Assembly (NCBI GenBank): GCA_027069135.1
Contig: JALXFE010000047.1
Coordinates: forward strand, 1-32,410
DNA: 32,410 bases
Direction of reading: 5' to 3'
Source of the DNA: Thermoanaerobaculia bacterium
GTDB lineage: Bacteria; Acidobacteriota; Thermoanaerobaculia; Multivoradales; JAHZIX01
Below the pieces are notes generated by a model. The model saw only the letters and a program-made list of their open reading frames with translations. It was not told the DNA's origin and made no database searches. Both the position numbers and the translations under genes were made by a program. Each line of letters starts with the position of its first letter. Position 1 is the first letter of the stretch. Below, in pieces: positions 7,696 to 14,700 of the stretch.

Positions 7696-8157
7696 TCAGG
7701 CCGGATCGCTGAGGCGGTGCCCTTGGTCCCGAAGGTTCTTCAGCCAGAAGCTCAGGAACTCGTTCAGCTCCCGACGAAGGCTCCGGTAGTAGCTCCCCGG
7801 CTGGGGATAGACCCTCTGGTTGACGGGCGGGATCGCTTGCTCGAAGGTCAAAGCCTCAGCGCGGCCGAGGCCGGGATCCGTGGACGGGGCAAGCTGCTGG
7901 AAGATGGTCAGCCCCGGCGGGAAGAGCCGGACCGTCATCTCCGGGTCCTGGCAGAGGTCTCCGTTTTGCTCGAAGTAATGGCAGAGGGAGAGGACGATTC
8001 CGCCGGTTTCGTGGCAGTCGGGGAGCCGTTCGCAAACGAGGTCCATGAACCCAGGGGCGCGGAGCCGGTAGGCGGTGTCGAATTCCAAATCGGGCAAGGG
8101 CCGGCCCATGAGGGCCTCCAGGCGGGCGAAGTTTCGTTCGTAGCTGTTGCGAGGCAT
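7696..8157 (-). CDS. Accessory protein resembling DUF1249/DUF6908-type proteins (153 aa)
   Basis: ATG at 8157 with AGGAGA upstream (spacing about 7). The protein has a compact alpha/beta look: LPDLEFDTAYRLRAPGFMDLVCERLPD, GIVLSLCHYFEQNGDLCQDPEMTVRLFPPG, then AEALTFEQAIPPVNQRVYPQPG and a C-terminal helix FLSFWLKNLRDQGH. The succession of an 'M-x-V-R-L' strand, a fused 'A-L-x-F-x-Q' block and a terminal 'FL-x-x-WL' helix recalls DUF1249 (YqiB-like) and a plasmid/ICE family I know as DUF6908; neither has a proven function. It sits between two other small mobile-element genes on the same strand. The family comparison is tentative; that it is a real gene is well supported. Confidence 0.7.
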   Translation of the reverse strand: MPRNSYERNFARLEALMGRPLPDLEFDTAYRLRAPGFMDLVCERLPDCHETGGIVLSLCHYFEQNGDLCQDPEMTVRLFPPGLTIFQQLAPSTDPGLGRAEALTFEQAIPPVNQRVYPQPGSYYRSLRRELNEFLSFWLKNLRDQGHRLSDPA

Positions 8158-8247
8158 GGTGAGTCTCCTGTGTTGGTGGATGAGGCCAGAGACAGCGAAG
8201 GCGGCCCGATCGGACCGCTCTCGCGTGTGTCAGGTCTAGGCATAGCC

Positions 8248-8670
8248 TCACCGCTTGCGGGTCTTGGCCTTCGCCCTGGAGGGTGCCTTGGCAGGAGCCT
8301 CGGCCGGAGCCGTCTCTTCGACGGTCTCCAGCACGAATCCAACCACCCCATCCCCGAAGTCCTGGGCATCGAAGCTGCGGGCCTTGTCCACCGTCAGGCC
8401 GTGGTGGGCGAAGACTCGCTTGCCGTCCACCAGCCGGGAGACGGAGTTGCGCTGCTCTCGCAGGCGGTAGCTACCTCGGGCGCCGTTGTCTGCCGCCCGG
8501 AGTCCGATGGCCCGGGTCTCGGGGCTGTAGCCGATTTGGACCCGTTCCACGCCCTCGCCCAGCATCTCGACCGCCGCTTGGGTCAGGACCATCAGCCCGG
8601 CCCGGCGGACCGTAATTCGGGGATTTGAGGTGCTCTCGGTGGTGGGGCCTTCGTAGAAGTCGAAGTTCAT
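8248..8670 (-). CDS. Unknown accessory protein with basic Ala/Lys-rich tail (140 aa)
   Basis: ATG at 8670 with GGGAGG six bases upstream. Residues about 17-110 look globular (ITVRRAGLMVLTQAAVEML, VQIGYSPETRAIGLRAA, YRLREQ), while the last 20 are low-complexity and basic (APAKAPSRAKAKTRKR), a type of tail that often contacts nucleic acid. It lies 90 bases upstream of the 153-aa gene in the same orientation and may be co-transcribed with it. I do not recognise the family and claim no function. Confidence 0.65.
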   Translation of the reverse strand: MNFDFYEGPTTESTSNPRITVRRAGLMVLTQAAVEMLGEGVERVQIGYSPETRAIGLRAADNGARGSYRLREQRNSVSRLVDGKRVFAHHGLTVDKARSFDAQDFGDGVVGFVLETVEETAPAEAPAKAPSRAKAKTRKR

Positions 8671-9129
8671 GGGAACCTCCCGTGGTTGGTGACGCGGGGG
8701 CGGAAGTGCCCGCTGCGCCGTTGGCAGGTTGGCTTCTACGGAGGAGAGAGGCGGGGAGTCAACGAGGAGCGAGGTCCGCGGAACCGGCTCACGAGGGGCC
8801 GAATCTCGGCCAGCGGTGCTTCCCGGCTGCTAACTGCACCTTCGTTACTTGCCCAATCGACCCTCTCGCCGATGCTGCGCCAGCAAGCCCTTGCAGGGTT
8901 CGGCCGCGACGGGCAAGTTCCTGGATCGTCATTCGAGCCTCCAAGCTCAGCTTCGGACCTATGGCGCTGCCTCCGCGAGGGACAGCGTGCCACGGCACCC
9001 CCAGTCATCTGGGTCGTAAGACTGGGTGTCGCCGTGGGCTGAGTTTGGGGTCTCGCTCGACAGGGCGTTCGCCAGTTGGCGGCGGAGGCGGAAGAGGGCT
9101 CAGGTCGTGGCGGTACAAGAGGCGGCTGT
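8671..9129. other. Intergenic stretch with a strong two-part hairpin
   Basis: About 460 bases between the leftward accessory genes and the recombinase relic. Frames are open but overlapping and not protein-like. The stretch carries the hairpin at 8990-9037 and may include eroded upstream parts of the recombinase relic. Confidence 0.5.
8990..9037. repeat. Long interrupted inverted repeat (two 7-bp stems)
   Basis: CCACGGC (8990-8996) pairs with GCCGTGG (9031-9037) and CCCAGTC (9000-9006) with GACTGGG (9020-9026); a 3/4-base internal loop separates the stems and the apical loop is 13 bases. Fourteen Watson-Crick pairs make this one of the strongest hairpins in the window. No T-run follows. It could be an extragenic palindrome, a terminator without U-tract, or part of a recombination site. 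Confidence 0.55.
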
Positions 9130-9387
9130 GCGAATCGCGAAGCGGGTTGACGTTGAGTCTTGTCCCGCACGATCTTCGCCGGACGGCTGCAAGTGCATGA
9201 TTGTGAAGGAAATCCGCGGCTGACGGTGGCGACGACCCTGAACCACGCCGAAGGTGAATTCACGGCGCCCCACGACCGCCACAGGCACGATGCGGAGAAG
9301 CCTCAGGAATTGACTCGCTGGGCAGGAAAGTTGGACGCCTACCTCTTCGGCAGGGATGAGCCAGCGAAGGTGGTCAGGATCGCGTAG
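9130..9387 (+). pseudogene. Tyrosine recombinase relic (C-terminal end, frameshifted, catalytic Tyr lost)
   Basis: Three plus-strand frames together read an integrase C-terminus: PHDLRRTAASA (to about 9197), then MIVKEI, then RLTVATTLNHAEG and DRHRHDAEKPQELTRWAG, ending KVVRIA before TAG at 9385-9387. Phage integrases of this kind typically read HDLRRTAAS...LNHAEGGVTAVYDRHSYD, so the order is unmistakable, but two frameshifts separate the blocks. At the position of the nucleophilic Tyr the sequence has His (APHDRHRH; CAC in place of TAC). The upstream two thirds are not recognisable. The relic ends 110 bases before the promoter of the defence operon, so it may be what is left of the enzyme that delivered that operon. 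Confidence 0.75.
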
Positions 9388-9480
9388 GTCGTAAACAGGG
9401 CCGAGCGGTGCCATCCGCGGCATGAGGAGGGGGTGGGCGTGGAATTAACGCCAAGACGGGTCATGTACACGTGAATTCAC
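9254..9480. repeat. Two copies of the palindrome GTGAATTCAC, plus AATTCACAT direct repeat
   Basis: The perfect 10-base palindrome GTGAATTCAC occurs at 9254-9263 (inside the recombinase relic) and at 9471-9480 (18 bases upstream of the -35 box). The second copy extends to AATTCACAT (9474-9482), which recurs at 9541-9549 in the operon leader. The pair 9474-9482/9541-9549 brackets the promoter, an arrangement seen when a repressor binds on both sides. The copy inside the relic may be chance. Confidence 0.45.
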
Positions 9481-9498
9481 ATTATTTATCGCATTGGG

Positions 9499-9527
9499 TT
9501 GACAAGTAGTTTGCTGCTGCCTACTAT
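9499..9527 (+). promoter_or_regulatory. Sigma70-type promoter of the defence operon
   Basis: TTGACA (9499-9504) is a perfect -35 box; 17 bases later TACTAT (9522-9527) is a fair -10 box. Transcription would start near 9534, giving a leader of about 25 bases before the ATG at 9559. No other equally good promoter is seen inside the following operon, whose genes overlap. Confidence 0.7.
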
Positions 9528-9558
9528 CGGCCTACATGCTAATTCACATCCTGTGGAG

Positions 9559-10884
9559 ATGATGCCTTTGCCCGCAGTCACCAGTCATCGCTGGACCCCA
9601 CCAACCACGCCGCAACTGGCCGAGCGCTGGGACGCGGAGACTTACGTGTTCGGCCTGCAGGAACGCGGCTCGTGGTTCGCCCTCGGTAGGCTCAAGGCCC
9701 GGCTTCGAGAAGGTGAGCGCGTGCCGTCCGCCGAGGCCGTCGAGCTCGGCCTGTACAGGCCGTCGTCGCTTGTGGGGCTCATGCTCCACGATGATGACCT
9801 GGCGCCGATGCCCTCGTCCTGGGGAGAGCTCTCGCCGGTTGGGCTCGGGGACGTGGTGCTATCCAAGTTCCTGCCCGTTTCGGCCGCGTGGGTATCGCAG
9901 TCCACACCGCGTCGCCCCAGCGACGCCAACTGCGTCCGAGTGATCGGGTTGGCCAGCGACCAGGGCTTCTGGATCGCCAACGTGCTCGAGCACCCGACGT
10001 ACCAGCAGATGCTCGCGAGACGGGCTTCGGCCGCCACCATTCCCCGCGTCGGTCTCCGGGACCTACGTGCCCTTCGGGTTCCCGAGACGCCGCTCGGGAT
10101 CGGCGGGCTGACCGCGGAGTGGACCCGGGCCAGCCGTGATCTCACTGCAGCGCGAGAGGGCATCCGGGCGCTGCAGGACGAAGTCAACACTTGGGTCGAG
10201 CTGGATGAGCCGCCGTCACTCAGCGCCCTCGAGCCGCGGTTCTACCCGGCCGCCGATGTGGACGACTCCTGGACCCCCGGGCGCCTCGCGCTGCGCGGCT
10301 ACCAGTCGGCGGCGTCCCGCCGGGGTTGGGTGCGCTTGGCAGAGCTGCTGTCAGAGGATTCCGAGCGACTCCGCGGTCGGCGCGTCGAGGCGCTGCGGGT
10401 GCTCCGGCTGAGCGACGCCGACGGCGGGTTCGGGTTCGACCTCCCGGAACTCGCGGAGCTTAGGCACCCGACCTTTAGGATCTACGCCCGCCCCTTCGGC
10501 GCTGGCGAGGTTCTGTTGTCGGTGCTGGGCTCGGCCTCGAAGGTCGTCTTCCACCACCCGGGGCGTGCAGCGACTGTCTGGCTCTCCGACCACTGGGCCC
10601 GCTTTCAGCCCCGCGAAGACCCGGGCGCGCTAGCGCTGTTGCTCCGCGGCCCGGTGGTATCCGGGCAGCTTGCACTGGCCACCACGGGATCGGCCCGTCA
10701 GTTCGTTCCGCGCACCGAGCTGCTGGACATCCACATCCCGTGGCCCGAGTGCGACCGTCGGCGTCACTGGCACGGGCGTCTGTCAACGGCACTCGAGGGC
10801 GTCGCGCAGGCGAACGACCGCCTCGAGGCGGTGCGGACCGAGATGCGCGGGCTCGTCGATGAACACCTGGGAGGTCGCCGATGA
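9559..10884 (+). CDS. HsdS-like DNA specificity protein (first of two)
   Basis: ATG at 9559 (or 9562) is chosen because the promoter -35 box occupies 9499-9504, ruling out the longer TTG-started frame; GTGGAG lies immediately upstream, so initiation is probably weak. The protein resembles type I specificity subunits in layout: two target-recognition-like halves (about residues 30-190 and 235-420), each ended by a helical spacer (TRASRDLTAAREGIRALQDEVNTW and LSTALEGVAQANDRLEAVRTEMRGLV). Such subunits bind a bipartite DNA target and dock on HsdM. The resemblance is weaker than for the second HsdS at 13252. It overlaps the next gene by ATGA. With two specificity-like proteins and one methyltransferase, one may guide modification and the other recognition, which is inference. 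Confidence 0.6.
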   Translation: MMPLPAVTSHRWTPPTTPQLAERWDAETYVFGLQERGSWFALGRLKARLREGERVPSAEAVELGLYRPSSLVGLMLHDDDLAPMPSSWGELSPVGLGDVVLSKFLPVSAAWVSQSTPRRPSDANCVRVIGLASDQGFWIANVLEHPTYQQMLARRASAATIPRVGLRDLRALRVPETPLGIGGLTAEWTRASRDLTAAREGIRALQDEVNTWVELDEPPSLSALEPRFYPAADVDDSWTPGRLALRGYQSAASRRGWVRLAELLSEDSERLRGRRVEALRVLRLSDADGGFGFDLPELAELRHPTFRIYARPFGAGEVLLSVLGSASKVVFHHPGRAATVWLSDHWARFQPREDPGALALLLRGPVVSGQLALATTGSARQFVPRTELLDIHIPWPECDRRRHWHGRLSTALEGVAQANDRLEAVRTEMRGLVDEHLGGRR

Positions 10885-11249
10885 CGCCCGAGATCATCTC
10901 TCAACTGCGTACGCGGATGCAGAGCCAACCGCGCACCTTGACCGAGCTGTACCGCGCCGCCGTGGCGGTCGGCAGCCCCTGGTCCGAAGACCAGGTCGCC
11001 CTGCTGCTGGCGTGCCTCCCCGACGTCGAGGAGAGTGACGGGGCGTACGTGGCGGCCACGGGCGAGGAGGACGATCCCGTCACCAAGGCGCTCTTGCAGA
11101 TCGTCGGCGGCACGCCCGTTCCGGCCGCAGCGCTCGTGCGCCGCATGCCACGGGGCGTCGTCGTCACGCCGGCCGCGCTCTGTCAGATCGCCCGCAACCA
11201 CCAGGACCTCGAGCTCGTGGGTCCCAACCGAATTCGTCGCAAGACGTGA
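10881..11249 (+). CDS. Small two-domain protein, possible tandem winged-helix (122 aa)
   Basis: ATG at 10881 overlaps the preceding stop (ATGA) and has GGGAGGT upstream. The chain appears to repeat one fold: residues 1-55 (ISQLRTRMQSQPRTLTELYRAA ... VALLLACLPDVEESDGAYV) and 65-122 (VTKALLQIVGGTPVPAAALVRRM ... ALCQIARNHQDLELVGPNRIRRKT). Each half has a helix-turn-helix-like stretch followed by a beta hairpin ending in a charged strand, as in winged-helix DNA-binding domains. It may contact DNA next to the methyltransferase or regulate the operon. It ends 17 bases before hsdM. The fold is inferred by eye. Confidence 0.65.
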   Translation: MTPEIISQLRTRMQSQPRTLTELYRAAVAVGSPWSEDQVALLLACLPDVEESDGAYVAATGEEDDPVTKALLQIVGGTPVPAAALVRRMPRGVVVTPAALCQIARNHQDLELVGPNRIRRKT

Positions 11250-11266
11250 GCACAAGGAGAAGCCCG

Positions 11267-13252
11267 ATGTCCGATCTCACCACCAGATTCGAGGGCCTGA
11301 AGGCCGAGGCTGCCAAGCTCGGCTACCGGGACGTTCTCGATTTCAAGACCGACCGCGGCGACCAGGCGACGTGCGCGGTCTGCTGGGGCAAGGAGCGCGG
11401 CGCTCCAACTGGCCGAGTGCTGCTCGCGGCGCTCCCGGACGACGCGCTGGGCGACACGGCTGCGGACGATGTGCTTCAGCTGGCGTGGCAGGCACCGGTC
11501 GACGGCGCCTCCGAACCGGTGGCCGCCATGGTCGACGCCGGCGGCGGCGTGCGGAAGTTCGATCTGGATCCCTTCGCCCCCCACGAGATCGATCGGCTGC
11601 CGAAGCCGGAGCACGTGCACGAGCTGAAGCGGCTGTCCCGCGAGCCGACCTTCGAGTGGTCGTTGCGGGTGTACGAGCGGCTGCAGCGGGGCTTCGACGA
11701 CTTCCACGAGCAGGTCTACGGCTCGGTCCGGGACACGGTCGACGGCAAGAACGACATCATCGACGAGACGGCCAAGTTCCTTTTCCTGGAGCTGTTCCGC
11801 CTGATGCACTCGGACGCGGAGAAAGTGTTCGGCTATGAGGGCCAGCGTCTGTCGCTGGACGAGGTGTTCAACGCCGAAGCCTTCGAAGCGGGCGGCAAGG
11901 CAGAGCTCACCGAGGCGGTGGCCAAGGTGAAGGCCGCCTTCGAGGCGGTCAAGGGCCACGCCGACTACGTGACCACCGCCGACGACGGCGAGCGCATCCC
12001 CATCTTCCCTGCGGACGTGCACCTCAAGCTGTCGACGCCGCGCAACTACGCCACCCTGATCGGACTGCTCCAGGATCTGCCGCAGTTACACGACAACCGC
12101 GGGCGCCCGCTGGACCGCGAGGGCACGCTGAAGGATGTGGCGGGCGACGTGCTTGGCCGGGCCTTCGATGTCTTCCTGCGCCACAAGTTCCAGAAGGAAG
12201 GGATCGGCATCTACTTGACCCCAGCCCCGGTCAAGCGGGCGATGGTGGACATCGTGCTGCACGACATCGAGGCCCACGACTTCGGCAGCCTCACCGCGCG
12301 CGACGCACAGGGTCGGCCCACCTTCCGTGCCGGCGATCCGGCCGGGGGGTCGCTCGGCTTCCTCGTGGCGCTTCTGCCCCCGCTGCGCCGGATGCTCGAG
12401 AAGATGAACCTGACCGACGAGGAGCGCGATGCGCTCTGGAAAGACATGCTCGAGCACTCTTTCGTGGCCGCCGACAGCTCCCCGCGCATGGTGCGTCTGG
12501 GGCGGCTCAACATGGCGCTGCAGGGGGCGCCGCGAGCGCGGGTATTCAACACGGCCAACAGCCTGACCACCGGGCTACTGAAGCCAGGCTCCCTCGATCT
12601 GATCCTCACCAATCCGCCCTTCGGCACTCCCAACGCCAAGAAGGTGGAGGAGAAGAAGGCCGTTGCCGCCTTGATGGCCCACTTCCGCAGCGACGTGGAC
12701 TTCGACGCAATGAAGGGCAAGGGTGGGTTGATGACGCCCAGCCCTGAGGGGCTCGCACTTGGCTGCAAGCCCGACAAGAAGGGCGTGTGGAAGGAGAAGG
12801 ACTCGGGCGTGGACCTGTCGGTACTCTTCCTCGACCGGTGCTTGCAGCTCCTCAAGCCGGGAGGGCGGCTCGTGATGGTGGTGCCCGACAGCCTGCTGTG
12901 CAACGCCAATACCCGCTACGTGCGCGAGTACCTCATCGGCAAGAAGGACGACGAGACCGGCCAGTTCCACGGCGGCAAGGCCATCGTCAAGGCAGTGGTC
13001 AGCCTGCCCGCTGACGCCTTCAAACTCGCCGGCACCGGGGCCAAGACCAGCATCCTCTACGTTCAGAAGCGCCGCGCGCAGAAGGACGACCCAGAGCGCT
13101 TCGTGGACGAGCCGCAGACCGACGTGTTCATGGCCGTGGCCGACACCCTCGGCTACGTCGTCAAGAACAACCAGGAGGAGTACCGCCAGGGCGGCAAATT
13201 CATCCCCAACGACCTGGTGCCTATCGTGGGCGCGTACCAGCGGGGGGAGTGA
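11267..13252 (+). CDS. hsdM: Type I restriction-modification-like N6-adenine DNA methyltransferase (HsdM)
   Basis: ATG at 11267 is preferred over GTG at 11246 because AAGGAGA lies six bases upstream. The N-terminal helical region (to about residue 320) includes FHEQVYGSVRDTVDGKNDIIDETAKFLFLELF, a typical HsdM N-terminal block, followed by GIYLTPAPVKRAMVDI. The catalytic motif IV is intact: LILTNPPFGTP with N449-P-P-F452. Motif I (SAM binding) is unusual: GDPAGGSLGFL (D357) where the family has DPACGSGGFL, with Cys and a Gly replaced. LLKPGGRLVMVVPDSLL and a C-terminal helical part follow. It should methylate adenine at the sites chosen by the HsdS partners. Its TGA overlaps the ATG of the next gene. 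No HsdR exists in the operon. Confidence 0.9.
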   Translation: MSDLTTRFEGLKAEAAKLGYRDVLDFKTDRGDQATCAVCWGKERGAPTGRVLLAALPDDALGDTAADDVLQLAWQAPVDGASEPVAAMVDAGGGVRKFDLDPFAPHEIDRLPKPEHVHELKRLSREPTFEWSLRVYERLQRGFDDFHEQVYGSVRDTVDGKNDIIDETAKFLFLELFRLMHSDAEKVFGYEGQRLSLDEVFNAEAFEAGGKAELTEAVAKVKAAFEAVKGHADYVTTADDGERIPIFPADVHLKLSTPRNYATLIGLLQDLPQLHDNRGRPLDREGTLKDVAGDVLGRAFDVFLRHKFQKEGIGIYLTPAPVKRAMVDIVLHDIEAHDFGSLTARDAQGRPTFRAGDPAGGSLGFLVALLPPLRRMLEKMNLTDEERDALWKDMLEHSFVAADSSPRMVRLGRLNMALQGAPRARVFNTANSLTTGLLKPGSLDLILTNPPFGTPNAKKVEEKKAVAALMAHFRSDVDFDAMKGKGGLMTPSPEGLALGCKPDKKGVWKEKDSGVDLSVLFLDRCLQLLKPGGRLVMVVPDSLLCNANTRYVREYLIGKKDDETGQFHGGKAIVKAVVSLPADAFKLAGTGAKTSILYVQKRRAQKDDPERFVDEPQTDVFMAVADTLGYVVKNNQEEYRQGGKFIPNDLVPIVGAYQRGE

Positions 13253-14700
13253 TGTTCTCGACGCGAGTTACTCCCGGCCTTCTGATGGCTCGTATCAACT
13301 CCGAAGCGTACGCTCCCGTACACACGGCAGCAGAGGCGCAGCTGCGGTCCAGCGGGCTCACAGTGTCAAGTCTCGGCGATGTCGTGGACAAGCCAATCAA
13401 CAATAGCATTCGCAACGTGGCCGCGGAGTTGGACGCCCCCGGCGCGACAGTTCCGATGTTCCGGCCTGCCGACATGTCGGATGGTTGGCTATCTATCGAA
13501 TCGGCACCCAGGCTTCGAGTCGACTTCGAGCGCACCCACGCTAAGGCCCGCGTGTACCCCGGAGACTTGGCACTGGGCATCGCGGGTACCGTCGGCGAGG
13601 TCGGCCGCGTACCCAGTTCCACGACTCACGGAAACATCAACGGCAGTTGCGCTCGAATCGCCCCGAAGGACAGCTACAAGGGCTACCTGCACGGGTTTCT
13701 CCGCAGCAGGTACGGACAGAGTTCTCTCATGCGGTGGGCTGTTGGGGCGGTCCAGAAGCACATTAACCTGGAAGATCTGCCGGGCGTCCTGATCGCGGCT
13801 CCCGCCAGCGAACAGGCGCGGCTGTACATCGGCAACAAGGTTCGCCAGGCCGAGGCGCTGAGGACGGCGGCAAGCATCAATCGAGACACTGCTCACCAGG
13901 CAATCCTCGGTGACTCGACGTTCGAGTTGGAGCCATCCTTCTCAGAGGCGCCCCGGCGGATCGATGCCACCGACGTGTCCGACGTGTCTTTGGACCCGTC
14001 ATTTGTACGCGCGACCAGAGGGCATCGGCTTGTTCCCAGCGGCCTCCCGCTCGCCGAGATGGCGAACTCCTGCAAGTGCGGCGAGCCCATCCGTGCGGAT
14101 GAGCGCCAGCCGGGCCCGTATCCTTACTACGGCGCCTCCGGACCGATCGACGTACACGACGCCTACAACTTCGACGGCGAGTTCCTCGTCGTGGCGCAAG
14201 ACGGCTCCATCGGCTGTGTAGACGTGGCTCGCGGACGGTTCTGGGGAAACAACCACGTTTGGGTCTTGTCGCTCGGAAGAGGCTACGATTTGGATGCTGT
14301 CGCGTTGTATCTGCGGGACTACTACCCGTACTGGTCCGGAGCCACCACCGGTAGCGTTGTCCCGAAGGTGACATCCAAGAACCTGCTGCGCGTCTGCCTC
14401 CCGGAAGCTGTAGCCAAGGAAGGCGCTGGGATTGGTCCGCCCTGGCGTCGCGCCGTCGAGCAATCTGCGTTCGCGAAGCGCCTGACAACGGCGGCCCGAT
14501 TCCTGGTGGAAGCGCTCCTCGAGCGCAAGGTCACTGAGGCCGACCTCATTGCTGCGCACAAGAGCCCCGAGGCCGACCGCTCACTCTCAGAGCGGCTGAC
14601 TGTCGACGGACTGGACGCACCCGGGACCGAACCGCTCTTCACCGACTTGGACCGGCTGGAGGTGCTGTTGAACGAGGCCCAAGCGAAGGAGACCGAATGA
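13252..14700 (+). CDS. hsdS: Type I specificity subunit (HsdS), second of two
   Basis: ATG at 13252 overlaps the hsdM stop (TGATG), with GGGGGGAG just upstream. Both target-recognition domains are recognisable: the first reads AGTVGEVGRVPSSTTHGNINGSCARIAPK, HGFLRSRYGQ and VQKHINLEDLPGVLI; the second LAEMANSCKCG, YPYYGASGPIDVHDAYNFDGEFLVVAQDGSIG, FWGNNHVWVL and TTGSVVPKVTSKNLLRV. Helical spacers (RLYIGNKVRQAEALRTAAS and FAKRLTTAARFLVEALLERKV) follow each. This is the canonical HsdS layout and the protein should form the methyltransferase with HsdM and define its target. Its end overlaps the next start by ATGA. Confidence 0.88.
   Translation: MFSTRVTPGLLMARINSEAYAPVHTAAEAQLRSSGLTVSSLGDVVDKPINNSIRNVAAELDAPGATVPMFRPADMSDGWLSIESAPRLRVDFERTHAKARVYPGDLALGIAGTVGEVGRVPSSTTHGNINGSCARIAPKDSYKGYLHGFLRSRYGQSSLMRWAVGAVQKHINLEDLPGVLIAAPASEQARLYIGNKVRQAEALRTAASINRDTAHQAILGDSTFELEPSFSEAPRRIDATDVSDVSLDPSFVRATRGHRLVPSGLPLAEMANSCKCGEPIRADERQPGPYPYYGASGPIDVHDAYNFDGEFLVVAQDGSIGCVDVARGRFWGNNHVWVLSLGRGYDLDAVALYLRDYYPYWSGATTGSVVPKVTSKNLLRVCLPEAVAKEGAGIGPPWRRAVEQSAFAKRLTTAARFLVEALLERKVTEADLIAAHKSPEADRSLSERLTVDGLDAPGTEPLFTDLDRLEVLLNEAQAKETE

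Noticed and set aside
9100-9423. 107-codon minus-strand frame opposite the integrase relic
   Set aside because: The plus strand reads recognisable integrase blocks here; the minus frame is its shadow.
9499-9558. Longer TTG start of the first HsdS-like gene at 9499
   Set aside because: The TTG is part of a perfect -35 box (TTGACA) with a -10 box 17 bases later, so translation must begin downstream, at 9559 or 9562.
11246-11266. GTG start of hsdM at 11246
   Set aside because: The ATG at 11267 has AAGGAGA at ideal distance; the GTG has no ribosome binding site.
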